64,000 nucleotides of DNA, from positions 26,768-90,767 of the forward strand of contig JAFWDJ010000019.1 in assembly GCA_017513095.1 (NCBI GenBank), in the 5' to 3' direction. Both the position numbers and the translations under genes were made by a program. Positions 54,643 to 63,457 of this stretch are shown here, piece by piece; positions within the stretch are counted from its first letter, which is position 1, and every line of letters starts with the position of its first letter. The notes under the pieces were generated by a model. The model was not told the DNA's origin, made no database searches, and was given only the letters and a program-made list of their open reading frames with translations. This DNA is from Clostridia bacterium (GTDB taxonomy: Bacteria; Bacillota; Clostridia; Oscillospirales; RGIG577).

Positions 54643-55320
54643 TCAGGCTTCAAAGCGGTATCCAACTCCTCTCAGCGTCACTATGAATTTTGCGTAGGGG
54701 CCTAAGCTCTTTCTTAAAAGCTTTATGTGCGTGTCGAGCGTTCTGTCGTCGCCGTAAAAGTCGTAGCCCCACACGTCCATAATAAGCTTCTCTCTCGAAA
54801 GCGCGATATTGCGGTTCTTCACCATGTAGAATAAGAGGTCGTATTCCTTGGGCGACATATTGGCGCGCGCGCCGTCCACCGTTACGATGCGCCCCGTAAA
54901 ATCAATCGTAAGCCCCTCGAACGACAATACCTCCTTCTCGGGAGCCGCGTCCTTTTTCGACGCGGCGCGCTTCATAACGGCGCCCACTCTCATCATAAGC
55001 TCCTTCGGCGAGAACGGCTTTACGACGTAATCGTCGACGCCTATCTCGAAGCCGTGAATTTTGTCGTATTCCTCGCCGCGCGCCGACAGCATGATTATCG
55101 GCGTGTCCGTATGCTTTCTTATCTCCTTGCACGCCGAAAAGCCGTCGAGCTCGGGCATCATAACGTCCATGATTATGATGTCGAAGCTCCTTTCGCGGCA
55201 GATCTCCACGGCTTCCATGCCGTCCTTCGCCTCGGTCACCGTATGACCCTCGAATTTGGCGTATTTTTTTATTATCTCACGGATTCTGGCCTCGTCGTCC
55301 GCAACTAAAATGCTGTACAT
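54643..55320 (-). CDS. OmpR-family response regulator
   Basis: 225 residues. Receiver domain with phospho-acceptor Asp52 (IIIMDVMMPELDG) and the KPFSPKEL lysine, followed by a winged-helix DNA-binding domain (SPKEYDLLFYMVKN, then RTLDTHIKLLRKSLG and GVGYRFEA). It most likely controls wall, phosphate or stress genes; the target cannot be told. It is the first gene of the pair. Confidence 0.97.
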   Translation of the reverse strand: MYSILVADDEARIREIIKKYAKFEGHTVTEAKDGMEAVEICRERSFDIIIMDVMMPELDGFSACKEIRKHTDTPIIMLSARGEEYDKIHGFEIGVDDYVVKPFSPKELMMRVGAVMKRAASKKDAAPEKEVLSFEGLTIDFTGRIVTVDGARANMSPKEYDLLFYMVKNRNIALSREKLIMDVWGYDFYGDDRTLDTHIKLLRKSLGPYAKFIVTLRGVGYRFEA

Positions 55321-55355
55321 CCCCGACCGCCTCTCTTTTTTCGTCTTATTTTATT

Positions 55356-55384
55356 ATTTTATCATTTTTGTTCCCTTCGGTAAA
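55356..55384 (-). promoter_or_regulatory. Possible promoter of the two-component operon
   Basis: Minus strand: weak -35 TTTACC (55379-55384), 17-base spacer, -10 TAAAAT (55356-55361). Confidence 0.4.
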
Positions 55385-55393
55385 GCTTCAAAA

Positions 55394-55425
55394 CGACAAA
55401 AACGGCGCAAAGGCCGTTTCTGTCG
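55394..55425 (-). terminator. Probable terminator after the HtrA gene
   Basis: CGACAGAAACGGC pairs with GCCGTTTTTGTCG around a six-base loop on the minus strand, about 70 bases past the htrA stop. The T-run lies partly in the stem. Confidence 0.6.
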
Positions 55426-55492
55426 AGAGGCATTTGGCCTCTTAATATATGTTTAAAGAAAGGAAGGGTAATATAAGAAATGTCTTGTTTAA

Positions 55493-56926
55493 TCAGAACG
55501 TAACGTCTACGCTCATCGTTTCGCCGCCGCGCTTTATCACCATCTTGACCGTATCGCCCTCGACGTGCGTCTCGACTATGTTCTTTATCTGAGTGCCGTT
55601 CGAGACCTCGACGCCGTCGATGCTCACAACGTAGTCGCCCGGCTCAAGTCCCGCACGCGCGGCCGCGCCGCCCGGGTACGTTTCAAGAATGTACGCGCCG
55701 TATTCCTGCACGCGGTAGCTCATGGCCGTGCGCACGTCGTTTATATCTATGAGCGTAACGCCAAGCAGCGCTCTTCCCGGCACGTAGCCCACGTTCATTA
55801 TGTTTTCGACTACTTCCTTTACGTCGTTTATCGGTATCGCAAACGCAAGGCCGTCGATGCTTGAGCCTGCCGATTTGGCGTTGACTATGCCGACGAGCTG
55901 GCCCTTGCCGTCGAAAAGGCCGCCGCCCGAATTGCCGGGATTTATCGCCGCGCTTATCTGAAGAAGGTTCATCGGCTTTCCGTCTATCATTATGTCGCGG
56001 TCGAGCGCGCTTATTATGCCGTCGGTCACGGTGCCGCCCAGCCTGCCGAGCGGATTGCCTATGGCCACTATGTGATTGCCGACCCTGAGCGCGTCAGAGT
56101 CGCCGTATATCGCCGGAGAAAGGCCGGTTTCATCTATCTTTATAACGGCTATGTCCGTCTTTTCGTCGTAGCCGACAAGCTTCGCGTCGTATTCCTTGCC
56201 CGAGGTGAGTCTTACGGTTATTTTCGACGCGCCTGAGATAACGTGGTAATTTGTGATTATGTATCCGTTCTCGGATATCACAACGCCGCTTCCCGCGCCC
56301 TGCGTGACGTACTGTCCGAACCAGAAGTCTGTGAGCGTCTTTTCCGTGCTTATCTCGACTACGGAGTCGCTCACGAGAGCTACTATGTCCTCCGTACTGA
56401 GCGACTGGCCTTCCTTTGCGCTCTGCCCGTCGAAATTCGTCTCCACGGCCTGATATATGACCTTGGGCTCAAGCGTCGAGTCGTTTCGCAGCATCACGTT
56501 CGTCGATATAACGCCGCCCGCCATGCCGAGTACCAAAGAACCCGCCATGCACGCCGCGAGAACGCCGCGCGTTATGGGCTTCGGGCTTTTCTTCTTCCGT
56601 TTGCCTACGCCGAGGCCGGGCGTCAGATGAACGCTCTGTGTCCCGCCGCCGCGCCCGGTATCGCGAACGCCTTCGCCGTCCGACGCATCGACGCTGCAAT
56701 CCTCGTTCTCGCGGTATTCATCGCCGCCGTCCACGTTAGGAGCGTCCGGCGCATCGACGACGCCTTCAGGGATGCTTTCGCCGTTATATCCTCGCTTAAT
56801 TTCAGCGTCCTCGCCGCCGTCGCCGCAGCCGTTTGCGCTCTCGCAAGTATTCTCTGCCGCGTTTTTTTCGGCATTCTCTCTATTATCAAAAAGTTTATTA
56901 TCATCAGTATTATCAAAGTCATGCAT
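55493..56926 (-). CDS. HtrA/DegP-type membrane serine protease
   Basis: 477 residues. An acidic, disordered cytoplasmic N-terminus (about 1-105) leads to a basic stretch (KRKKKSPKPITR) and one transmembrane helix (about 120-143). The trypsin-like domain has His228 (IITNYHVIS), Asp258 (KTDIAVIKI) and Ser333 (NPGNSGGGLF). A PDZ domain fills the last 100 residues. It is a quality-control protease at the cell surface. It lies just upstream of the two-component genes, a pairing seen in many Firmicutes, where the system often controls it. Confidence 0.95.
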   Translation of the reverse strand: MHDFDNTDDNKLFDNRENAEKNAAENTCESANGCGDGGEDAEIKRGYNGESIPEGVVDAPDAPNVDGGDEYRENEDCSVDASDGEGVRDTGRGGGTQSVHLTPGLGVGKRKKKSPKPITRGVLAACMAGSLVLGMAGGVISTNVMLRNDSTLEPKVIYQAVETNFDGQSAKEGQSLSTEDIVALVSDSVVEISTEKTLTDFWFGQYVTQGAGSGVVISENGYIITNYHVISGASKITVRLTSGKEYDAKLVGYDEKTDIAVIKIDETGLSPAIYGDSDALRVGNHIVAIGNPLGRLGGTVTDGIISALDRDIMIDGKPMNLLQISAAINPGNSGGGLFDGKGQLVGIVNAKSAGSSIDGLAFAIPINDVKEVVENIMNVGYVPGRALLGVTLIDINDVRTAMSYRVQEYGAYILETYPGGAAARAGLEPGDYVVSIDGVEVSNGTQIKNIVETHVEGDTVKMVIKRGGETMSVDVTF

Positions 56927-57225
56927 TTTTGATCCTCCTTTGCCCGTTTCATCTTACGGTTACATCATAAAACCCGAATGTGATGGTTTTTTGAAGTAAA
57001 TTTGAAAAGCAAACGAAAAAAAGTGAAGGTTTAAAAAACCGGCGCGTGCTGCCCGAGCCTTGAAAACGCGGCCTTTAATCTATATAATATTATATGTAAA
57101 TTCGGATATTGGGAGGCGGCGTAAGGATACTCACAAAAAAACGATCTTTTTTTAACGCTCTGTAACGAAATGCATTTTTCCGGCTTTAATATACGAACGA
57201 ACAAGCGAAAGGAGGAAGCTCAAAG
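56927..57225. other. Gene-free divergent gap before the ECF sigma gene
   Basis: 299 bases between the divergent htrA and ECF sigma genes, AT-rich with several A- and T-runs. TGTAAC (57161-57166) looks like an ECF-type -35 box, but I see no clear matching -10. No small gene is convincing. Confidence 0.5.
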
Positions 57226-57699
57226 ATGCAGTCTATGGATGAAATATACCGCGAACATGCACAGACTGTGTACCGTTATCTCCTTTCGAAGACGGGAAAC
57301 CCCGACGTTTCGGAAGAAATCACTCAGGAGACGTTTTATCTTGCCGTAAAGGGAATAGACCGGTTTGACGGAAGCTGTAAAATCTCCACGTGGCTGATTG
57401 CCATAGCAAAAAACGCTCTTTCTTCATGGCGCAGAAAAAATCCGGAAACGGAGCATTTGGAGAGCATGGCAGCCGCGGCAGCCCCTGCCGAAACCGCCGT
57501 CATTGCCGAAGACGGTCAAATCGAAATCATGAAAATCATCCGCTTACTGCCGGAAGACGCAAGAGAAGTCATGTATATGAGACTTCTCGGCAACTTAAGC
57601 TTCCGGCAGATCGGTGAAATCATGCAGAGAACGGAAAACTGGGCAAGGGTCACTTACTTTCGCGGCAGAGAAAAGCTGAAAAAGGAGTTGGAAAAATGA
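57226..57699 (+). CDS. ECF-family RNA polymerase sigma factor
   Basis: 157 residues. Region 2 (EIYREHAQTVYRYLLSKTGN, then SEEITQETFYLAV) and region 4 (RLLPEDAREVMYMRLLGNLS and RQIGEIMQRTENWARV) are present. A strong AAAGGAGGA ribosome binding site precedes ATG 57226. It overlaps the anti-sigma gene by four bases. Such pairs usually respond to envelope or peptide stress. Confidence 0.95.
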   Translation: MQSMDEIYREHAQTVYRYLLSKTGNPDVSEEITQETFYLAVKGIDRFDGSCKISTWLIAIAKNALSSWRRKNPETEHLESMAAAAAPAETAVIAEDGQIEIMKIIRLLPEDAREVMYMRLLGNLSFRQIGEIMQRTENWARVTYFRGREKLKKELEK

Positions 57700-58658
57700 G
57701 TAATCGGTTGGAGTGTGAAATCGTAAGGGATCTGCTTCCGTCTTACGTTGACGGGCAGACAAGCGGCGTTACGAATACCGCCGTAGAGGAACACATTTCG
57801 GGGTGTCGTGACTGCGCGGAAGCCCTGAGACGCATGAGAGAGCCGGGGGAGGTCGTACTTTCTCAAAAGAAAGAGATAGACTATCTTAAAAAGGTCGGAA
57901 AATCAAAACGCCGCGCGGCATGGATCGCGGCGGCAGCGACTCTGTTTATAGGTCTTATCGCCGCAGGTCTTTTGGTCTTCGTGCACGGAACGGCCGAAGA
58001 TTTGAATGCACACGCCGTTACCGTCAGAGTCGAAGACAATACGGTCTACGTCGAAGGCGATCTCGTAAGCAGCTCCGAGGGCGTTGCGAGAGTAACGTTT
58101 GCCGAGAAAGACGGCGCGGTCGACGTTAAGCTGTTTACCGCCCCTGTTGCTCCGTTCAATCGCGGCTCGTTTTGCGAAGCCTATACCGCGAAGAGCAATC
58201 CTGTTCAAACGGTCACAAGCGGCGGGCTCGTGCTGTGGGAAAACGGCGAAGCGATCTCCGATATCGCGGGAAGACTGTATGCGGCGAAAAACCCATATGT
58301 CGGAGACATGTCGGCAAATCAGAAAGTAGCCAATGCCATAGGAATAAACGAGCGGTACGGAACGTATAAGAATGAGCTTAAGACGTCCGAGGAGCCCTAC
58401 GGATGGGTCGTTATTCTCGATGATCCGATCAGTCCGTCACAGGAAGCGAAAGCCAGACAGAAAATGTGTTCAGACGCCTGTCTTATGATTGCGGCAGTTG
58501 ACAATCTCGGAAGCGTTACCTGGAGGTATGAAAACGGGTCGGGGCAGCAGGAGTACACGGTAACGAAAAACGAGGCGTCGGAAATTGCCGGAGCAGATAT
58601 CAAGAGCTTTGCAAAATCCGCCTCGGGAATGCAGAAGCTTGTTGAAGGGGTGAGATAA
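57696..58658 (+). CDS. Membrane anti-sigma factor with zinc-finger domain
   Basis: 320 residues. The N-terminal ZAS/zf-HC2 domain (Cys7, His33, Cys37, Cys40: EEHISGCRDC) binds the sigma factor; a single transmembrane helix (about 75-97) is followed by an extracytoplasmic domain of about 220 residues that I do not recognise. It likely holds the sigma factor inactive until a signal reaches the outside domain. It overlaps the sigma gene (ATGA). Confidence 0.92.
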   Translation: MSNRLECEIVRDLLPSYVDGQTSGVTNTAVEEHISGCRDCAEALRRMREPGEVVLSQKKEIDYLKKVGKSKRRAAWIAAAATLFIGLIAAGLLVFVHGTAEDLNAHAVTVRVEDNTVYVEGDLVSSSEGVARVTFAEKDGAVDVKLFTAPVAPFNRGSFCEAYTAKSNPVQTVTSGGLVLWENGEAISDIAGRLYAAKNPYVGDMSANQKVANAIGINERYGTYKNELKTSEEPYGWVVILDDPISPSQEAKARQKMCSDACLMIAAVDNLGSVTWRYENGSGQQEYTVTKNEASEIAGADIKSFAKSASGMQKLVEGVR

Positions 58659-58706
58659 ATCGTACTCCGGCGAAAACGGCCGAAAAAAACGATGCGGAGA
58701 AAAGAT

Positions 58707-59474
58707 ATGCACAGCGAACAGGATTTAAAAAAAGCGGCAGAGTTCCGCGAGGAGATACACAGGGAGGCTTTGGCGAAGGTCAGAGCCGTTTACCCGCGCA
58801 CCGATTATGTCGTCGACAAATATACGGCGGACGAATATTTTCAGGAGGTCTGGGACTACCCGGGAAAATGGTATACGATTGTCGCAACGCCGCCCGGAGC
58901 CGGAAGCCGCAGGGACCTGATAAGTACCATCGTTCGTGAAACGCTGGAATACTACAAAAACGCGGGGGCCGCTTATACGGAGGACGAGTTCTACCGTGTT
59001 ATCGAGGAATATCCGGACGTCGTCTGTGATTACTGCCTTATAAACGCCGAAAACAAATACGCAAAAGAAATCGGCGTTTTCCCCTGCCGCGGAGTCGATT
59101 CGCACCGCCTCGCACTTTTGTGCGCCGCGCGCGAGCTTTTTTCTGACGGCGCGGAGTGGTCCTACGATATCAAAGGCGCGAGGTGCAGAAAGCTAAGCAG
59201 CAAAGCGCTGTTTGCTCCGGTCAATGCGGATAATTGGCTCAATTACCGCAGGGCGTTTCTTTGTCCGCCGTACGAAGTACCCTATACCGACAGCGATTTC
59301 GAGCGGGTCAACGATGTTTTGTTCCCCGGGGGCACGGGCGGGCTTCTTGTCTACAGATGGACGACGGACTGGTCGGAATACTTCGACGAGGGCCGCGACG
59401 GGTGGGGCGCGCTCTGCCTTACCGTTTACGACAGCTCGCTTGACCGTTTTGTCGTCATCATGGCTTCGGCTTAG
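58707..59474 (+). CDS. Hypothetical soluble protein next to the ECF pair
   Basis: 255 residues from ATG 58707 (GGAG seven bases upstream), chosen over an ATG five codons earlier. No signal peptide or membrane helix is visible. The middle holds a CDYC (residues about 111-114) and the C-terminal half is rich in Trp, Tyr and acidic residues. I do not recognise the family. Its place right after the anti-sigma gene suggests control by the ECF factor. Confidence 0.7.
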   Translation: MHSEQDLKKAAEFREEIHREALAKVRAVYPRTDYVVDKYTADEYFQEVWDYPGKWYTIVATPPGAGSRRDLISTIVRETLEYYKNAGAAYTEDEFYRVIEEYPDVVCDYCLINAENKYAKEIGVFPCRGVDSHRLALLCAARELFSDGAEWSYDIKGARCRKLSSKALFAPVNADNWLNYRRAFLCPPYEVPYTDSDFERVNDVLFPGGTGGLLVYRWTTDWSEYFDEGRDGWGALCLTVYDSSLDRFVVIMASA

Positions 59475-59546
59475 GACTTACGGATTTGCAGTTACGGAAA
59501 CGTTTTAATGACCCGGGAAAGTCAAAAATTGTGAGGGGGAAATCAA

Positions 59547-59912
59547 ATGGAGCTTAAAATAATAGAGCATAAGCTGACCGTTTGCAAGGTGCCGGATATA
59601 TCATATATAGACATGACGGCCGAGTTATATTTTATCGGGAAAACTGATGAGGAAATATCTTTGGTCTGCAAAACAAAAGATACTCCGGCCGAAACCATAA
59701 AGTGGGATGACGGATGGAGGAGCTTTCGCATTCAGGGAACGCTCGATTTTTCATTGATCGGTATTTTGTCTAAACTCTCGGGTATCCTTGCCGATCATAA
59801 AATAGGTATCTTTGCGGTATCTACATACAATACGGATTATATACTTGTGAAGGAAGAAAACTTTGACAGGGCTTTAAAGGTCCTGGCTTCCGAAGGATAT
59901 AAAATAGTATGA
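59547..59912 (+). CDS. ACT-domain protein
   Basis: 121 residues. The C-terminal half has an ACT-like pattern (GTLDFSLIGILSKLSGILAD, then GIFAVSTYNTDYILVKEENF). The N-terminal half resembles the first part of CASTOR-like ACT proteins. Such domains bind amino acids. GAGGGGGAAAT lies upstream of the ATG. The terminator that follows it has been split by an insertion sequence. Confidence 0.75.
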   Translation: MELKIIEHKLTVCKVPDISYIDMTAELYFIGKTDEEISLVCKTKDTPAETIKWDDGWRSFRIQGTLDFSLIGILSKLSGILADHKIGIFAVSTYNTDYILVKEENFDRALKVLASEGYKIV

Positions 59913-59920
59913 CAGACTAA

Positions 59921-59935
59921 AAAAGGCCGACGATC
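59921..59935. terminator. Left arm of a split bidirectional terminator
   Basis: AAAAAGGCCGACG just before the IS left end is complementary to CGTCGGCCTTTTT just after its right end (about 61227-61239). Joined, they would form a 13-bp hairpin between the ACT-domain gene and fbp. The IS now occupies the loop. Confidence 0.75.
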
Positions 59936-59996
59936 TGAACTGCACCCCATTTGTTAGACAAGTATGGTATACTACTAACAAATGGGGTGATTTATT

Positions 59997-60350
59997 ATGC
60001 CAAAGGGGAAACCAAACAAGAGGTACACGCCAGAATTCAAACAAACAGTAATCGAAACGATGCACAAGGAAGGACTGAGCTACAGCGAAACAGCACGACA
60101 ATTTGAAGTGAATAGTCATTATCGAATACAAGAATGGGAGCGCATTTATCTGGAAGAAGGGCCGGAAGGATTCCGGATAGAACGACGAGGGCGAAGCAGC
60201 AAAGGAGGACGTCCGCCCAAACAGCTAAAGCCAGAAGTAGAGAAAGACCTCATAGCAGAAGTCCAACGATTGAGGGCAGAGGTAGCGTACCTAAAAAAAT
60301 TGAATGCCTTGGTTTTAGAAGAGGAACGCCAAAGCAGAAGGCGCAAGTGA
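59997..60350 (+). CDS. IS3-family transposase OrfA
   Basis: 117 residues. Helix-turn-helix of the IS3 OrfA type (YTPEFKQTVIETMHKEGLSY, then ARQFEVNSHYRIQEWER) followed by a leucine-zipper-like stretch (IAEVQRLRAEVAYLKKLNAL). It binds the IS ends and can act as a repressor. A run of seven A residues (60293-60299), read A_AAA_AAA, allows slippage to OrfB. Confidence 0.93.
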   Translation: MPKGKPNKRYTPEFKQTVIETMHKEGLSYSETARQFEVNSHYRIQEWERIYLEEGPEGFRIERRGRSSKGGRPPKQLKPEVEKDLIAEVQRLRAEVAYLKKLNALVLEEERQSRRRK

Positions 60351-61189
60351 TCTGGGAACTGAGGCATGAATTCAAGGTATCGCTGCTACTGGACGTGGCG
60401 AAGCTGGCGAGGGCGACGTATTACTACTATACGAAGCGCCGCCATGAGCCGGACAAGTACAGCGAGATTAAAGAACAGATCACGAATATCTTTCAAGAGA
60501 ACCGTGGCCGGTATGGGTATCGCCGAATCACAATGGAAATGAAGAATCGAGGATATTGCATCAACCACAAGACCGTGCAGCGGCTCATGAAGGAATTGAA
60601 GCTGGAATGCAAGGTAAGGATGAAGAAATATCGTTCCTACAAGGGTGAAGTAGGGAAGATCGCGCCGAACCTGTTGGAAAGGGATTTCACCACGACGGCG
60701 CCAAACCAGAAATGGGTCACAGACGTTACGGAGTTTTCTCTGTTTGGAGAGAAGATTTACCTTTCACCCATTCTCGACCTTCACTCCAGCGACCTGGTAA
60801 GCTATGTGATCTCCGACAGGCCGGTTCTGTCCATGGTAATGAAAATGGTGATGAAGGCAATCCCTGTTTTGCCAGACGGAACCTCGCCGATCCTGCATTC
60901 TGACCAGGGTTGGCAATACCAGCACAAGCACTACCAGAAACTGTTAAAGGACAACGGCATCCGGCAAAGCATGAGTCGAAAGGGCAACTGCCTGGACAAT
61001 GCTGTGATGGAAAATTTCTTCGGGTTGCTCAAGAGTGAGCTGCTCTATCTGCAAGAGTTTGATTCTATAGAGCACTTCAAAGCTGAGCTGATCGAGTACC
61101 TTGATTACTACAACAACCGCCGCATCAAGGCAAAACTGAAGGGCTTGCCTCCTGCTCTTCACAGAAAACAAGCCCTCCTCGTCGCTTGA
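60300..61189 (+). CDS. IS3-family transposase OrfB (DDE integrase)
   Basis: About 296 residues, reached by -1 frameshift from OrfA; the frame is open from 60134. An HTH_21-like domain (IFQENRGRYGYRRITMEM) precedes the rve integrase core with Asp in WVTDVTEF, Asp in HSDQGWQY and Glu in NFFGLLKSE. The C-terminal YNNRRIKAKLKGLPPALHR is typical of the IS150 group. No internal stop is seen. Confidence 0.92.
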
Positions 61190-61226
61190 TTCAATTTTTG
61201 TCTAACTTTTTGGGGTCACTTCAAAA

Positions 61227-61239
61227 CGTCGGCCTTTTT
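61227..61239. terminator. Right arm of the split terminator
   Basis: CGTCGGCCTTTTT matches the left arm at 59921-59935 as its reverse complement. It lies just after the fbp stop (minus strand), so fbp may have lost its efficient terminator. Confidence 0.72.
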
Positions 61240-61249
61240 AAATATCGAA

Positions 61250-63187
61250 TTACTGCTTGAAGCGTTCCTTTATCTGACCGCTTCTGTAAGCGTCCAAAAG
61301 CTCCATAAGGTCGTCTATCTGCGATTTGAGCATAACGCCTATATCGGTATCCGCCACGCGCAGACGCCTTTTCGCCTTTATCTGTATTACCTCGGTGGAG
61401 TGGATGTCCACCTCGTTCTCTATCGCCTCCTGGCGCGACTTGAACGGCTCGTGCGAAACGAGCCTTATGCTGTACGAGTTGTAAATCAGTGTATATCCCG
61501 CGATGCCCGTTACCGACTGGTACGCCTTCGACATGCCGCCGTCGATATCCATAAGGCGGCCGCCCGCCTTTATGGGGCTTTCGGATTCCTTTACCTTTAC
61601 GGGAACGTGGCCGTTGATTATTATGGCCGTTTCAACGGGCAGTCCGAACTCCTCGCAGAGCATATCGCAGAGGCGGTCGGTGTCGCGCATCTTGAAGTAG
61701 GTGTTGTTCTCCTCCTTGTGAAGCGCCTTGTCCTTCGCTATGTACCGTTCGAGCGTGGCCATCTTCTTTTTGCCGAAAAGCGGAGACTTGGGGCCGTTCC
61801 ACAGATACCACATCATATCCATGCCCTGCGTCTTTTCCCTGCTGCCTTCGGGAGCGTAATAGCCGCGGCGCACGACCTCCTCCATCTTCTCAAAGAGCGC
61901 CTTTCCCTTATACTGCTCACCGTCTATAGTAACGCTCGCAAAGCCGCCGTTGCTGTTTAAGGGCACGCAGCCGTGGTAGAGAAGGTTTCCGTTGTATTTA
62001 AGGTACATTCCGCCCTTTGCGAACATAAAGCGGATATGCTTCTGTAAAAGACGGCTGTTCTTAAACGAGCAGCGGAGCTTTTCAACGATATGCGCTTCCT
62101 CGGGCGTAAGCTTATACGGGTCGTTCGGGTCGATCGTCGGGAAGTCGCATTCGAGAAGCTCGTATTCCTTGCCGTCAATGCGTATGACCTTCTTATCGTA
62201 GTCGATAAGATGAAGCTGCATCCTGTCGTCCATCTCGTATTCGGGATGACGGCGTATGACCTCGGCCTCAAGCTTGAACTGTATAACGGCCATCGCCTTC
62301 TGCATCATGGCCGCCATGCTCGTAAGGTCCGATTCGGCGTTTTTGGGGATATAGCGCGAAACGTCGGCATTGCTGTATTTGTCGAGCGCGAACTTTGCAA
62401 GCGGCAGAAGATTTATGCCGTAGCCCTCCTCAAGACAGGCCATGTGGCTGTATCGAAGCGAGATGCGCAGTACGTTTGCGATGCAGGCGTCGTGTCCCGC
62501 GGCCGCGCCCATCCAGAGTATATCGTGATTGCCCCATGTTATGTCAACCGAATGGTGATTTATCAGGGCGTCCATTACCTTATCGGGGCCGGGTCCGCGG
62601 TCGAAAATGTCGCCCAAAACGTGCAGATGATCGACGGCGAGGCGCTTTATAAGCTCGCACATTGCGCAGATGAACGAATCGGCGCTTCCCATGGCGATAA
62701 TGGTCGAAACGATATTGGCGTAATACTGCTCCTTGTTGCCCAGGTAATCCTGATAATTAAGAAGCTCGTCGATTATGTAGGCGTAATCGGGCGGCAGCGC
62801 CTTTCTTACCTTGGAGCGCGTATATTTCGACGAAACGACGCGCAGTATCTCGATTAAGCGGTGCAGCGTTATTTTGTAAAATTCATTGAGGTTTTCCTGA
62901 TTTGCCTTTAAAATCTCCAGCTTCTCTTCGGGATAATAAATCAGCGCGGCAAGGCTTCGCATCTCTTTTTCCGTAAGCTTGCCTTCGAATACGTCGTCTA
63001 TCTTGGCGCGGATAACGCCGGATGCGTTGTTTAAGATATGTGTGAAAGCGGCGTCTTCGCCGTGTATGTCCGACACGAAGTGTTCGGTCGCCTTGGGAAG
63101 GCTTAAAATGGCGTTGAGGTTGATTATCTCCGTTATTGCGCTTTGAATATTTGGGTATTTTTCGGATAAAAGTTTAATATACTTCAT
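61250..63187 (-). CDS. fbp: Fructose-1,6-bisphosphatase, class III
   Basis: 645 residues from ATG 63187; an ATG eleven codons earlier (63220) is possible but has no family support. The calcineurin-like core is visible: FVSDIHGED, LGDIFDRGPGPDKVMD, WGNHDILWMGAAAG and INGHVPVK. This Firmicutes enzyme drives gluconeogenesis by removing the C1 phosphate of fructose 1,6-bisphosphate. It stands alone, with its own promoter. Confidence 0.97.
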   Translation of the reverse strand: MKYIKLLSEKYPNIQSAITEIINLNAILSLPKATEHFVSDIHGEDAAFTHILNNASGVIRAKIDDVFEGKLTEKEMRSLAALIYYPEEKLEILKANQENLNEFYKITLHRLIEILRVVSSKYTRSKVRKALPPDYAYIIDELLNYQDYLGNKEQYYANIVSTIIAMGSADSFICAMCELIKRLAVDHLHVLGDIFDRGPGPDKVMDALINHHSVDITWGNHDILWMGAAAGHDACIANVLRISLRYSHMACLEEGYGINLLPLAKFALDKYSNADVSRYIPKNAESDLTSMAAMMQKAMAVIQFKLEAEVIRRHPEYEMDDRMQLHLIDYDKKVIRIDGKEYELLECDFPTIDPNDPYKLTPEEAHIVEKLRCSFKNSRLLQKHIRFMFAKGGMYLKYNGNLLYHGCVPLNSNGGFASVTIDGEQYKGKALFEKMEEVVRRGYYAPEGSREKTQGMDMMWYLWNGPKSPLFGKKKMATLERYIAKDKALHKEENNTYFKMRDTDRLCDMLCEEFGLPVETAIIINGHVPVKVKESESPIKAGGRLMDIDGGMSKAYQSVTGIAGYTLIYNSYSIRLVSHEPFKSRQEAIENEVDIHSTEVIQIKAKRRLRVADTDIGVMLKSQIDDLMELLDAYRSGQIKERFKQ

Positions 63188-63240
63188 AAATCTCTCACGT
63201 TCCTTTCCCGAGGGTGTCATATCTTTCCCTATATATAATT

Positions 63241-63269
63241 ATAATATCCCAAGATATGCGTTTTTTCAA
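63241..63269 (-). promoter_or_regulatory. Sigma-A promoter of fbp
   Basis: Minus strand: -35 TTGAAA (63264-63269), 17-base spacer, -10 TATTAT (63241-63246), about 55 bases before the ATG. Confidence 0.78.
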
Positions 63270-63316
63270 GTAAAGTTGCTCAAACAGAAATTTTTCGCAA
63301 TAAATTAAAAAAATAC

Positions 63317-63345
63317 TTGCATTTTTATTTCACATGCGGTATAAT
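63317..63345 (+). promoter_or_regulatory. Sigma-A promoter of the tRNA operon
   Basis: Plus strand: -35 TTGCAT (63317-63322), 17-base spacer, perfect -10 TATAAT (63340-63345), 17 bases ahead of tRNA-Ser. Confidence 0.85.
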
Positions 63346-63362
63346 TGCGTTTGTTACGACAT

Positions 63363-63454
63363 GGAGAGATGGCTGAGCTGGTCGAAGGCGCACGACTGGA
63401 ACTCGTGTAACGGTGATAAGCCGTTCGAGGGTTCGAATCCCTCTCTCTCCGCCA
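63363..63454 (+). tRNA. tRNA-Ser (GGA)
   Basis: A 7-bp acceptor stem (GGAGAGA with TCTCTCC), anticodon stem CACGA/TCGTG around loop CTGGAAC (anticodon GGA), a long variable arm as expected for serine, and a GTTCGAATC T-loop. CCA is encoded. It reads UCU and UCC codons. Confidence 0.97.
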
Positions 63455-63457
63455 TTT

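Larger units (their letters stand above)
59936..61223 (+). mobile_element. IS3-family (IS150-group) insertion sequence, 1288 bp
   Basis: Left end TGAACTGCACCCCATTTG and right end (reversed) TGAAGTGACCCCAAAAAG share imperfect terminal repeats through GTTAGACAA. Two overlapping frames make up the transposase by -1 frameshifting. Both frames are open, so it may still be active. The flanks (ATC on the left, AAA on the right) do not show a target duplication. Confidence 0.92.

Noticed and set aside
54633..54665. Longer histidine kinase start at a TTG inside the response regulator gene
   Set aside because: No spaced ribosome binding site, and the ATG at 54632 leaves a normal cytoplasmic N-terminus before the first membrane helix.
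62090..62857. Plus-strand open frame (255 codons) opposite fbp
   Set aside because: Antisense to the well-supported fbp gene; no ribosome binding site and no recognisable protein.
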